In this document: piece after piece, positions 21,502 through 36,948 of the stretch
Layout: every line of letters begins with the position of its first letter
How positions within the stretch are numbered: position 1 is the first letter of the stretch
From: Botryococcus braunii
Taxonomy: Eukaryota > Chlorophyta > Trebouxiophyceae
Length of the DNA: 64,000 nt
NCBI GenBank assembly: GCA_002005505.1
Contig: KV908681.1
Span: 15,001 to 79,000, forward strand
Direction: 5' to 3'
The notes under the pieces: model-generated
Told to the model about the DNA's origin: nothing
Seen by the model: only the letters and a program-made list of their open reading frames with translations
Database searches by the model: none
Made by a program: the position numbers and the translations under genes

Positions 21502-22873
21502 GCGTCCACGTGGCGAGAGGGAACCCACATGGGCCCCACATGACGCTGCACCGCGGTACCGCCGCTTATCGGTCCACACCGACGCAGTCTCCGAAAGCCG
21601 CTGTGGTAGTGCGGATGGCTCTGTACCGCCGGCAAGCGCTCTTCATGAGCAAGGGTGGAGTCTTCTAGTCTTCTGGTCTTTCAGCCTTCTGGCATTCGTG
21701 TCTCTGGTCTTCCTAATCTTTTGGAAAGAGCCCTCTAAGGTCTTCTGGAAAAAATCCTCCCGTCTTCTGGAAAAAGTCCTCCCTGGTTTGAAAGAACCTC
21801 ACCGTCCCGGTGGCCGTGGCTGGAACTTGTGAGAGCTGGGAGGGAAGTGGATTCTCTGCCATTTCCGGCCCTGCACGAGCAGTGAGGCATGTGGCCTGAA
21901 AGTGAGAGTGGTGGGCAGGAGGGCAGCTGCGAAGAGGAGCTTCCATCCTTCCATTCTGGAGTGGAAGTCAAGGGTCGGGGCTGGCTGGGATGTGGAAGGT
22001 CAAATGTACGATACTCACATTGTTTCTGCTTGGTGTTTTAGAGGGGAATTTGCATGTGGCTGAATAATAATTTGCCATGCCGGGGTGTGGTTTATGGGTC
22101 GTTTGCAGTCCTTTTGTGTTCCAGCTTGGTACTGGATTTCCTTGCATTGTGATTTGGATAGAGTGCCCCGTGCCGGGATGTATATTCTTTGTAAGGGCAG
22201 CTGTTAATGCTCGAGCCCGCCGGCATGGGGTAGCAGTATTTTGTGAATAATGTCTGTAACTGTGAAAAGGCTACAGAGCCTTTATAAGGCTGTGCCAGAG
22301 GGGTGCCAGGAGGTACTGCACATGGGAGTGTGATAGGGTGAGCATCAGTGAGGTGAGCGAATATGACGACAACCCCGGTTCAAGGCCCGCTGAGGCAGAA
22401 ATTACTGTTCATTGTTTGGGTTTTTTTTTGCCTTCCATGCATTGCGGGAGCTCCCCCGGATAGTCGATTCCACCACCTTCATAATGGTTTGTGGCTTCTA
22501 AGCGCTCTTGCAATCCCTATAGGGCTCCTACTCAGGTTCAGCTGTGGCCTCCCTGTGTCGGGTGTAGAGCCCCTGTAGGGTTCTCTGCTCTTTTTAAGAG
22601 GTAGGCTCCCTGCAGAGTTCCTACTCTTTTTTGGCGGTAGGATTGCTGTAGGTTTACTGCTCTGTGCCAGGCGTAGGGCCTACTGTGTCGATGCCAATTT
22701 GCTTTTGAAGTAGGGATTTTCCGTGATGGTCTCAAATAGGTGTGTATTCGCCAAAGGGCGCTCCCTTCATTTGTAACTTTTGGAAGGCACGAGCGCGTCC
22801 CGACAGTCCCTCCGCCCAGCCTTCCACCACACACGGCGACTCGCCCGCGCGCGCGGACACGCACGCGCGCGCG

Positions 22874-22928
<55 letters not shown>

Positions 22929-22955
22929 GCGCGTGCACACGCACACGCACGCACG

Positions 22956-23007
<52 letters not shown>

Positions 23008-23011
23008 CATG

Positions 23012-23080
<69 letters not shown>

Positions 23081-23403
23081 GCATGCTCACACACACACGC
23101 ACACCCACCCTGTAATTCTCTTTCAAAGATTTAGTCAAGTATGTTGACCAGGAACTGTCACACGGCAAACTTTGCAATCATTAATCAGAGTGCCAGAGAC
23201 TTTGAACAACAAATCCGAGGCAGTTGCTTTTGAAGTCGCACTGAACCCCGATATGTTGGGACGAAGCCCTGCTTCCCCCCCGAAAGCTTTCACTATTTAG
23301 TATAAAGAGTGAAGCCTATCCTAACCGCACACCAAAATTATTTATATGTACCACCCTGGACGATACTCAAGGGGCTGTTCTGAGCCTCTAGAAGCTGGAC
23401 AGA
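21502..23403. other. 3' flank of GS and intergenic region
   Basis: No further gene was recognised. 21660-21790 holds repeats of a TCTTCTGG-type block; 22500-22690 holds diverged blocks around GTAGGGCTCCTACTC; 22850-23104 is a long CA array with CG interruptions. A TGTAA at 22254 could serve as a poly(A) signal of the type used by green algae, but this is not supported further. Confidence 0.4.
22850..23104. repeat. Interrupted (CA)n array
   Basis: CG then CA units with CGCA, CATGCATGCT and CATATGCATGC interruptions; about 250 bases. Confidence 0.95.
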
Positions 23404-23435
23404 TGCAATCACGTGATTGCAATCACGTGATTGCA
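23404..23435. repeat. 32-base perfect palindrome with two CACGTG boxes
   Basis: The sequence equals its own reverse complement and is made of two joined TGCAATCACGTGATTGCA units sharing their ends. Each centre is a G-box core. It lies 81 bases before the 5' LTR of the element at 23516. Confidence 0.85.
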
Positions 23436-24080
23436 CCATCACCACCTGCTTCTACTTCTATAATCTTCAGAGAGATACAATCACCGCCATCATCATCCCG
23501 CAGAGCAGACAAATGTGTCGTAAATCGTGAGTACCCCCATCCACCTTTATGGATGGAAGGCTACATTTATGATGTGCATTTGTGAAGTGACGTGACGGGT
23601 ATGGACCAAATGTGGTCAAATGTCACTCACTAGACGGTACTTTAGGGTAATAATGCAATAGTGGCTACTCTCGAGAGTGCTTGAACCGTTTAAGGTTGGG
23701 CATGGACAGCTTCGAGTTGATTGCTGAACTATGGACAATTTAAGTCCTTGATAGGTTCCTTGGAGGCTGACATCGTGACTAATGTTGCTCAAATGGAGCA
23801 CAATTGCATAGTCTATTGCTGAAGTCAATGTTGGTTTTCTAGAGATCTCCTAATAAATTGGAACCTAGGTATCCTTGAAGGATGTAGCGTTTACGGATCG
23901 GTTCCCACGGTACCTCGATCTGATGGTACCTTATGATAAAAGCCTTGGGCTGAATCCGAGATTTAGATCGTCGAATGCTTACGAATAAACGGGTAGGGTT
24001 ACTGATCCGAGCAGTAGTTTCGGAGTAGTCATTACTTAGAAACATAAGTAGTTTCCTTATAGCTAGTCCATGCGGCTGCC

Positions 24081-24089
24081 TATATAAAC
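24081..24089 (+). promoter_or_regulatory. LTR TATA box
   Basis: TATATAAAC, 32 bases before the first copy of the duplicated segment. The same site in the 3' LTR is at 28358. It is a plausible start signal for the element transcript. Confidence 0.55.
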
Positions 24090-24112
24090 TGGCCATCTAG
24101 GATAGAAGCCTT

Positions 24113-24363
24113 AGACATGTGATAAGTCTCCGGCTATGGTGTGCTGCACTTCTCGTGCTAGCAGGGATGGTCGTGATAGTGGCAGTTATGAGTAACATAT
24201 GTATGGACTGCAGGTAAGAGACGTCTACTGAACTTAGTCGTTGAGATCTACGTTGTAAATAGACATGTGATAAGTCTCCGGCTATGGTGTGCTGCACTTC
24301 TCGTGCTAGCAGGGATGGTCGTGATAGTGGCAGTTATGAGTAACATATGTATGGACTGCAGGT
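24113..24363 (+). repeat. Duplicated 103-base segment inside the LTR
   Basis: The two copies are 148 bases apart and identical over about 100 bases. Copy 1 ends CTGCAGGTAAGAG and copy 2 ends CTGCAGGTTCTAT. The same duplication is present in the 3' LTR, so it is older than this insertion. Confidence 0.9.
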
Positions 24364-24435
24364 TCTATCTCCCTTGCACATTTTTGTGCATTTGGACCCA
24401 CTCTCCGCTGACTCCCGGTATCATGTTTTATGACA

Positions 24436-24458
24436 TGGTATCGGCGAGGTTCGACTCC
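24436..24458 (+). other. Primer-binding site
   Basis: TGGTATCGGCGAGGTTCGAC and following bases start directly after the LTR. The complement ends in CCA and includes a TCGAA T-loop signature, so the match covers both acceptor and T arm of a tRNA. Which tRNA is not clear. Confidence 0.8.
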
Positions 24459-24782
24459 AGGTGGAGCAGGATCGACAAGAGCGACTTCTGCAACCAACCA
24501 CCGCTTCTGCATAATACTATGTGCTTGAGATGCATATGCATAGATGCTTGATAATACTTGGTCGTGTTGCTTTTCGATTTATTTTGCTAATGAATCCATA
24601 CGTTTGGTGCCGTCTCAAGTTCGAGACACACACGCAACGAGAGTTTATCGGAGCAACCCGTGAACATGACTGTGAGGGGATAATCATGAAGCTTTGACTG
24701 ACAGCTTTTAAGTCAATGTGGTTCAGGTGCTTGGCACACATGGATCAGTGGGCAGAGGTGTCCCACTTGAACTACCAGTAGT

Positions 24783-25310
24783 GGCTCATCCATGAATGGG
24801 GCGTTAAGGAGGTGTACCCCTTTGGGTGATGTCATGCATTGCTGTTCAAGTGTGTGCAAGTCCCATGTTAACTGAAGGCATTGCTGTTTTGCTTGGTGCT
24901 TGGTGGCTCATCCTGAAATGAGGAGTTTATGGAGGTGTACCTCTAGGATGATGTCACGCATGTACTTTCCTGTTTGAGCATTGCTTGGTAAGCATGCTCA
25001 AATTTCATGATATGCGTTGCTTGGTAGAAGCAAGCTTTTAAACTCTTTCAAGTTAGTGTGTTGGCTCATCCTAAAATTGGGGAGTCTAGGAGGTGTACCC
25101 CATAGGGATGTTGTCATGCACTAGTCTCTCTTGTTTTTGGGCATCGCTCGTTGACTATGCTCAAGTGCCATGTTTACTCAAAGCATTGTTGCTTCAATTT
25201 AAAAACTTGGCAGCTCACTTAAACTCTAAAGTTTGTGTTTGGCTCATTCATGAATGGGGAGTTTAGGAGGTGTACCCCTTTGAATGTTGCCATGCACTCG
25301 CTTTTGGGAT
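24783..25310 (+). repeat. Diverged repeats in the LTR element interior
   Basis: Four copies, at about 24783, 24906, 25064 and 25244, share GGCTCAT(C/T)C, TGGGGAGTTTAGGAGGTGTA and GATGTCATGCA blocks, spaced 120-180 bases apart. Confidence 0.8.
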
Positions 25311-27781
25311 TGGACTGTACCCTACTTCTTGTATTGAATGGGGTGTGCAGATGTCCTTGGTCTTTGTACAAGTAATGCTTTGGGGAGGGGCTTGTGCATG
25401 TAGCATGCATGGTGGATTTCGATGTCCACATACATGCTTGAACTCAACATTGGTACATGTTGAGTTGTCTTGTTTGTTTTCAAATGTTGAAAGAGCAACA
25501 TGATGCAACACCACACAATTGATTTCAGGTGCAAATCATGTGATCCATGAATGTGGGGTTGTGCATTTGTTTGAACACTGAGGATGGGCTATTGGAGCAT
25601 GTAGTTCCCACAAGGGTTGCAGGTTCTTCTGATATGGCTAGTAGGTTGACCCCGTCAAGGGCTTGTATGCCATTTTTCCAACACAACTGAGGGGGGAACT
25701 GCTGCCAAGACGCTTGAGGGCTGGAAACCCAAGATCGGTGCGGGCAGAGGACCCAAATAAGCCTGAGGGTGGCCCAACACAGCTGAGGGGAGTTCTGACC
25801 CCAAAAACAGTTTGAGGATGGGTGGTCAAGGCTATGTAAGCAATAGGAGAAACCACGAAAACCAAAGGGACTACCTGAACACTTTAATAGCTGTGTGCAT
25901 GCAGTCATTGGATGACTGGTGCATTTGACAAGTTGTCAATTTCCTTGATTGGTAAGTTACCAGTAGTGGTGCTCATACTTAGAATGCTTCCCACATGTCA
26001 TGATGTGTGTGGGTGTGTGTATTCATGGTTGCTTGGGCTTTGTAAGCTGGGTACTTTCACTGTTGGGCAATGACGCTAGAATAATTGATTGACTTCCTGC
26101 TCCTGGTAGGAGCCTTGTGTGGTGCATTCTGCCTTGCAGTGTGCATAAGATCCATTGGGCAAGGGGAGGACCACTTCTGATGGATGGCTGGTTACTCCTC
26201 TGCTGCCCAAAACATGTCACAAACGTAAGAAAACCTAAACTGTGTTTAGAGCTTCAATCCAAGGGAGGGCCATTGATCTGCAGTGGCTGGATACTCTCTG
26301 GGAAGAGACAAACAGACTTAAAGGCTAATGCTTAGTTCAGGAGTTGCTGCCCATAGATAAGGGCTGTAATCTTTCTGAAAGGTGTTTAATTATATTTTTC
26401 AAAGTTTGGCCAAGCTATGTCAGTTTCTGGTATAACTGGAAGTAGCTGTGGCTGCTTCAGTGTTTGCAGACGTCGATACGTCTTTGCGCCAAAGGCGCGT
26501 TTGATACAGGAATCACTTTGAAAGTGATCTTCTTATAAGGCATTGTATTTGAGGTACTTTTAAATCATGTTTAGGATATTCTGTGTCACCTGACTGTTGT
26601 TCCCTGGTTTTGGGAGACACAGGAAGGCTCTGCAGACCTCACAGACATAAAAACGTGTAAGTTCTAGATCTGACACGTTTGTGATATATTCCGCGTCGAT
26701 GTCTGGCATTGTCGTTCGAACTCGAATGGCTCGAGTCGTAGGCGCACGTTTTGTCTCCGTGTCGATTCTTCAATTTGTTGACCGAGGTACAGTCCGGAGT
26801 CCGGACGGTTTGTGTTTCGAATCTTCTGGTGGTTTAACCTTAAGATGTATGTTAGCCATAGTTGTTGGCTAAGACCTTGCTTAGGATCACTTGAGCTTTG
26901 ATCCTTGAGCACTGAGTTCACTGTCTTGTGAGACGTACCTCTTCCTAAGGTTTGAGGGGAGGCATGTGGATGCACATAGAGTGCATAGACATAATTGTTT
27001 GTTATCATCATCGAGTCATCTACTGGTTGCATAAGTTCAACAGTAGAGCTTCACAGTTGACAGTATATTGCAAGTTCTACAGTACAAACATGTAATTTCA
27101 TGGTACTGGAGTGTACCTAGACATTGCAAGATGGAATTATAATAGAAGTGTTGTTTAGGGATTGTTGATACATAGTCCCGCACTTCTACCTTAGCTTTGT
27201 GAGTTGAGGTGACATTGTTGTGCCTATGCTATGGGCATGTCACTTTCGTTCACGTGCTAACACTTGAGAGTACACCATCCTAGTAATGGATGGAGGTCAT
27301 GATTTGTGAATAAGTCGTCTATGGTGAACTTATCGTGTCACCCATATGTGTTGAGATCATTTGATTACAATGGTCCAAATTATAATCATGTGGACGTTGT
27401 TGATACGACAACCTTCTACCTAGAATGTAGGGGAGGCAAGTTGAACGCTTAAAAATTAGAAAATGACCAAGTAGTCATTAGCTTGGGTGTTATGTTAAGA
27501 CTTTCCGAGGCCAAGTGTTCTGGTCCTTGAGGTTACGAACTGAACTAAGGTATTGCACGAATACATGATGTTCATGGTAATTGTGTTTGCCGTAAAGGTT
27601 GTCGTTTGAGTAACACACCCATCGAGATTGATAAGAGTGTTTGGGATTCCTAAATGTGGGATTTCATGACACGCTTTCATGTTTATGATCACTATGAGTT
27701 GTGATAATGTAGTGCCTGTGCTTATGGCTGTTGCACTTCTTTCCTATGAATATGCTAAGTCACTTACCCTTCACTGCATGC

Positions 27782-27790
27782 AAGGGGAGG
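27782..27790 (+). other. Polypurine tract
   Basis: AAGGGGAGG directly before the 3' LTR. Confidence 0.85.
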
Positions 27791-28712
27791 TGTCGTAAAT
27801 CGTGAGTACCCCCATCCACCTTTATGGATGGAAGGCTACATTTATGATGTGCATTTGTGAAGTGACGTGACGGGTATGGACCAAATGTGGTCAAATGTCA
27901 CTCACTAGACGGTACTTTAGGGTAATAATGCAATAGTGGCTACTCTCGAGAGTGCTTGAACCGTTTAAGGTTGGGCATGGACAGCTTCGAGTTGATTGCT
28001 GAACTATGGACAATTTAAGTCCTTGACATAGGTTCCTTGGAGGCTGACATCGTGACTAATGTTGCTCAAATGGAGCACAATTGCATAGTCTATTGCTGAA
28101 GTCAATGTTGGTTTTCTAGAGATCTCCTAATAAATTGGAACCTAGGTATCCTTGAAGGATGTAGCGTTTACGGATCGGTTCCCACGGTACCTCGATCTGA
28201 TGGTACCTTATAATAAAAGCCTTGGGCTGAATCCGAGATTTAGATCGTCGAATGCTTACGAATAAACGGGTAGGGTTACTGATCCGAGCAGTAGTTTCGG
28301 AGTAGTCATTACTTAGAAACATAAGTAGTTTCCTTATAGCTAGTCCATGCGGCTGCCTATATAAACTGGCCATCTAGGATAGAAGCCTTAGACATGTGAT
28401 AAGTCTCCGGCTATGGTGTGCTGCACTTCTCGTGCTAGCAGGGATGGTCGTGATAGTGGCAGTTATGAGTAACATATGTATGGACTGCAGGTAAGAGACG
28501 TCTACTGAACTTAGTCGTTGAGATCTACGTTGTAAATAGACATGTGATAAGTCTCCGGCTATGGTGTGCTGCACTTCTCGTGCTAGCAGGGATGGTCGTG
28601 ATAGTGGCAGTTATGAGTAACATATGTATGGACTGCTGGTTCTATCTCCCTTGCACATTTTTGTGCATTTGGACCCACTCTCCGCTGACTCCCGGTATCA
28701 TGTTTTATGACA
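27791..28712 (+). repeat. 3' LTR (922 bp)
   Basis: Nearly identical to the 5' LTR. In the second copy of its internal duplicated segment the CTGCAGG of the 5' LTR reads CTGCTGG. Confidence 0.92.
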
Positions 28713-28826
28713 AAATGAGCAGTTCCCAATATGCTTCCATTTTTATTGTAGAACTAAAATCTGAGTTAAGCGGGATGTGCCTCACTTTTCAGCTTAATTT
28801 TCAGCCAAAAGCGCTACATCAGCACG

Positions 28827-28925
28827 TGTCCTGACCCATAAATTCGGGTCAGGACATTCATCATCTCAATCTGAAGAAGTGCCACATCAGCACGTTTCCT
28901 GACCCATAAATTTGGGGTCAGGGCA
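28827..28925. repeat. Two related hairpin units
   Basis: TGTCCTGACCC, an 8-base loop and GGGTCAGGACA form a perfect 11-bp stem (28827-28856). A second copy with CCTGACCC and GGGGTCAGG follows at about 28899-28922. Both are preceded by CATCAGCACGT. Confidence 0.75.
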
Positions 28926-28989
28926 GTCAGCGGCCTTATCCAGACTCCCAGAGCACTCCGTCTGTCCGGTTTACGGCGGGGCAGTGGCG

Positions 28990-29075
28990 CTACTCTTTTC
29001 CCGCCATTAAGAAGGCTACTATTTTCCCGCCCTTAAGAAGGCCACTCTTTTCCCTCAAGGCTACTATTTTCACGT
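28990..29075. repeat. Short repeats with TTTCCCGCC cores
   Basis: Three to four units of about 27 bases built from TTTTCCCGCC, TTAAGAAGGC and ACTAT. Two units carry an E2F-type core (TTTCCCGC). No gene start is evident beside them. Confidence 0.6.
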
Positions 29076-29679
29076 CTAGCTGGGGACAGCCCCTGATGTT
29101 TGCAAATGCCGAGCAGCGAGAATCAATTGACGAGCAGCAGGAAAGACACAAGCGACAACACTTATTCACGGTTTGCATATGCTTCACTTTCTGCTTCACT
29201 AACAACACCGGGCGTGAGGCTGGACGCCCATTTGCTTGCACCAAAAAACCGCTAAATTTTCCACGTCTCGCATTCATTTTTCCACACGATCTCAGCGCCA
29301 GATGTCTTTCTCAACACAAGCAACAAAATCAATGAGCAATTGAACTCTTTAAGATATTGCACTGCCAACTCATTTAGTATAAAGAGTGAAGCTTATCCTA
29401 ACCGCACACATTTATATCTGCCGGCGACCAACCATCCCCACCAGTGGGGTACCCCGCCCCAAAACGCGCACACGCACCAACACACGCATGCTTGTGCACA
29501 CCCATGCGTGCGCGTACGCACGCACGCACGCTCGCATAAATGCATGCGGGGCACAAACACATCTATGTTCGACCGCTGGCCAAGACAATCGAGTTGGAGG
29601 TTTTTTCCGAGCTTAACCCTACGCGTCAACAACATCCCCCCTCTCCGGGCAGTCCCCCAGGGACCTGACCGGGAAACTT

Positions 29680-30065
29680 AAACAGGGTGACCGTTGTCCC
29701 CCGGTAACAGGGTGACAATACTTGCCTAGTTACAGGTAACGATGGTTCCCTTGTACAGGGGAACATGCTACGGGGTGGCAGGAGTTCCCCAGTAGCGGGG
29801 TGATGAGGCTTCCCACATAACGGGGTGACAATTGTCCAGTAAAATTGGGGTGCAAGACTTTCCTAGTAATGGGATGACGTGGGTTCCCCATACACTGGGT
29901 GGCGAGGGTTCCACAGTACCGGATAGACTAGAGCTCCCTAGCTAGTACTATGTAACGGCGTGATGAGGGTTCCCTAAAACTGGACTGACGAGGGTTCTGG
30001 AACCCTGAGCCACCCAATTACATGACGTCCCTAAAACCGGCGTGACGAGGGGTTCAAAGCAATGA
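29680..30065. repeat. Diverged 30-36-base minisatellite
   Basis: About twelve imperfect copies of a unit like GTAACGGGGTGACGAGGGTTCCC. Confidence 0.75.
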
Positions 30066-30196
30066 GGCGATGGATGTTCCCAAACATCTAGATCTGTACA
30101 GCCCGCTTGCTTAAGCAAGTCACGTGCATCTAAACGTGCATCTAAAGGCTCCTTCTCCTGCAACGTCTGAAGGGGTATACAGCGTTGGATCAAACT

Positions 30197-33861
<3,665 letters not shown>

Positions 33862-35439
33862 CTGCACGTGAACACTTATATAATGTCACTGTACACCTTC
33901 AGGTCGTGCGAGAGAGTCACAGTCATGCTTCCTTTTCAAGTGCAACGTTGTTAACATACTAAACCTTTGCTGTCTGCCAGTCCTTTTGTGATTCATTTGG
34001 GCACACAAAGCACTCAAAAGATCCGTCGAATTACTTATGGAAGTTTGTAGATGCTTTTGCAGTCCACCGTCACGTGATTCCTGGACATCGTGGTTATGAA
34101 TGGACACGCTTCACTATGGCAAGGTGTAGAATCTTTCCGTACCGCAAAGGATCTCCACTGGCCACTTAAGTAGTGTGTAACGGACACAGAAGGCTGATTG
34201 AGGTTCTTCTGAGACTTTTGCTTCCTGATAAACGTTGAGGAAGCTGGAATACCCTGGAGCAACACCCAGCCATCGCGCGGGCTTGCAACTACGTGCATGT
34301 TATACTTAAATTATTAAATAATGACCATTTATCTATATCAGAACCATATTTTATGGTTAGAAACAAACATAAATATGAATAGTGTACAGGATGGCAGATT
34401 AATCCGGTCATTCGAATGCTTTTCGGATCAACCAAGTACTTCATCACGACTTGGAAAGCTCGAATAACGAGTCCCCACCTTCCTCATCGCATGATAGATT
34501 ATGTTTTTGCTCACCTGCAAGAAATTTGTCGCAGAAGCCCCATTATATGTTGTTCTGATGCGTCGGAGAACGCTGCCGAACCGGATCACCTGCTTGCTGG
34601 CCATACTAACAGCTCGGAAACTTGGCTTTGGAGCAGAATTCGCACTTTACATGAATTTCATAGAAGAAATAGGGTCGATGTTGGCAGAAAACTGCGTTCT
34701 GGAGAGTCGGTCAGGCACAATATAGGAGAACGCACAACGTGCGGTACAATTGCACGGTGAGTTGGCCGGTACAGTAGTACCGGTCAGATATAATTAGGTT
34801 TGTCCAAGTTATGGTGTCCCGGTACCACTGGGATAAACACCCACGCTTTTTTTCTAATTAGGAGCTAAGACAGGAAACTGTGTCGTATAGTCTCTTCTTC
34901 GTTCTCCAAGTCCATTTGTCAGCAATAGAGCTCCTTGTGTTGCCTCCCAGCATAAAGCAGCAGCTATGCGAGAAGATGGGTTCAGACCTGCTGAGTGTAG
35001 CGTTGATGAGCAGACGTTCCCGTTTGGCAGGGACGTCTGGACCGAGGTCTTCATTATACTGCCAGCCGCCCAAACCCATCGACGAAATAACACCACCGTT
35101 TTGCAATTCATCAGTGCAATAAAAGTTCACCTATATGGGACTTCTGAAACGGATGAGTGATCATGTAGCGTGAGGATGCCTACAATTGTGGCCTCCGCAT
35201 GCGTTGTTGTGTAGATCGTTGTTGATTTATGCTAGAGACATCCTTGTAATCTGTCAACTAGCCCTAGGGGCTGTTTTGGGTTCTCTCCACCACAATTAGT
35301 ATCAAAGAGGAGGGATTCAGGTATCATCAAAGCGTTTTCCGCCACCTCAAATTGTATTATAGAATGTAGGTAAGTGTCTGATTGAGGATATTTGTGGGCA
35401 CCTTGGAGAAGGACAGGGTTCTACACACTTTGGACTTCT
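33862..35439. other. Region without a recognised gene
   Basis: Several frames of 70-110 codons exist on both strands (for example 34501-34725 + and 34858-35130 -). Some have a codon-like composition, but none matches a family I know and no splice pattern joins them. They could hold upstream exons of the minus-strand gene. Confidence 0.3.
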
Positions 35440-35555
35440 TCTAACCAGCTCACAACGTTCTGATGATACTGATAAATATAAATATAACTATAAATACTAT
35501 ACATAGAGCAGCCCCATCTTCAAACAACCTGCCCCATGTCCATGCGACAGCCAAA

Positions 35556-35690
35556 AACAATGAATGAATGAATGAATGAATGAATGAATGAATGAATGAA
35601 TGAATGAATGAATGAATAAATATGAATAAATAAATATAAATAAACAAACAAACAAACAAACAAACAAATAAACAAATAATAAACAAACAA
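35556..35690. repeat. (GAAT)n and (AAAC)n microsatellites
   Basis: About 14 GAAT units followed by AAAT-like units and about 9 AAAC units. Confidence 0.95.
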
Positions 35691-36409
35691 TCTTATACGT
35701 TTTGTCTCGATAAGTTGTGAGAGCAACTCATCTGTTTGACTCAACCGCAAGGGGTATTTGCAACTCGTGTTGGCAGTCACTGAAAGTAGACAAAACGTAC
35801 TCTGCAAAACCTTTGAGATTCAGTTATAGTACAGTTTTGCAGAGTACGTTTTGTCTACTTTCAGTGACTGCCAAGGTTCATGCGCAAACTATTGTGGACA
35901 AGAAGAACACCTTTTGTCTACTTTTTGTGATTGCCAAGGGTCATGCGCAAACTACCATTTGTCCACTATAAAGCACAAGGGACTGTTAGAAAGTAATAAT
36001 TATAAGAAGCTGCTAGAAATGGGGTTGACTGAACGACAACGGATCTAATTTTAAGAAAATGTTGGAATTCCTTCGCAGCACAAAGGGCGAGATCATTGTC
36101 TTGCGTTGGGATTGCCGGGTGCCTCCCTGAATTTCTGTGAGCTCAAAATATTCTTATCGAACATTTTTTGGTTCATTTTCAACCTCGCAGCGTTCAACTG
36201 CACAGAAAGAGGGTTCATCCAGACGCGGTACGCGTTGATATAAGTAATACATGTAAAGCCCAAAAGAGAAGCACACCTGCAGATACATTCACTATTAGGC
36301 AGCACATCCAAACCTCGCTGCGTCCAGCCGGACACAAAGAGGCTTCGTTCAATTGAGGTATACGCATGATACGCGTTTTACATGCAAGGGCCAAAGGACT
36401 AGCACACTT

Positions 36410-36948
36410 CCGGATATTTTTACTGTTAGCCAACACTGGGGCACACCAGCACTCCCTTGGAAATCTGGCCGGAAGTGCTCTGATCTGTTGTACTTTTAAC
36501 ATGTCAAGAGGATTTTTAATAATCCTCTTGACAATCCTCGAACACTTTATTACAAGGTGTCAGTCTCTAGCAGTGTTAATCACATGCTCCACACCAGGTG
36601 AGCACTGCCTAGCAATAGTGTTGCCTACCAACATTACTGCAGGACATAAAAAATGAACATTACAGAGAGTAGCCCAGCCGGATATTTTTTATTGTTAGCC
36701 AACACTGGGGCACACCAGCACTCCCTTGGGAATCTGACCTGAAGTGCTCTGATCTGTTGTACTTTTAACATGTCAAGAGGATTGTTTATAATCCTCTTGA
36801 CAATCCTCGAACACTTTATTACAAGGTGTCAGTCTCTAGCAGTGTTAAGCACATGCTCCACACCAGGTGAGCACTGCCTACCAATACTATTGCCTACCAA
36901 AATTACTGCAGGACATAAAAAATGAACATTACAGAGAGTAGCCCAGCC
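36410..36948. repeat. 268-base tandem duplication with a conserved hairpin
   Basis: Copies at 36410-36677 and 36678-36948 are nearly identical. Each carries GTCAAGAGGATT and AATCCTCTTGAC separated by 6 bases, a perfect 12-bp stem (36503-36532 and 36772-36801). Unit B has a single copy around 53170-53450 without the left arm. Confidence 0.85.

Larger units (their letters stand above)
23516..24435 (+). repeat. 5' LTR (920 bp)
   Basis: TG...CA ends. It contains a TATA box (TATATAAAC at 24081) and an internal 103-base segment present twice (24113-24215 and 24261-24363). Confidence 0.92.
23516..28712 (+). mobile_element. Non-autonomous LTR retrotransposon, complete
   Basis: Two LTRs of 920 and 922 bases begin TGTCG and end TGACA. 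They are flanked by the 5-base duplication AAATG (23511-23515 and 28713-28717). A primer-binding site follows the 5' LTR and a purine tract precedes the 3' LTR. The 3.36-kb interior has no gag, protease, reverse transcriptase or integrase frame, so the element must be copied by enzymes from elsewhere; it fits the LARD class of long non-coding LTR elements. The LTRs differ by one 2-base indel and about two substitutions, so the insertion is recent. Orientation is set by the PBS and PPT. Confidence 0.92.
28713..30196. other. Intergenic region
   Basis: No gene recognised. It holds two hairpin units (28827-28925), TTTCCCGCC-type repeats (28990-29075) and a minisatellite (29680-30065). A 45-base block around TATAAAGAGTGAAGC at 29378 also occurs at 23300, on the other side of the LTR element. 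Confidence 0.5.

Noticed and set aside
25525..25908. A 127-codon minus frame within the LTR element
   Set aside because: No similarity to any retroelement protein and not positioned like one; the interior reads as non-coding.
34858..35130. A 90-codon minus frame with a protein-like composition, considered as a galactose/glyoxal oxidase piece
   Set aside because: The resemblance is too weak to call, and no partner exons were found.
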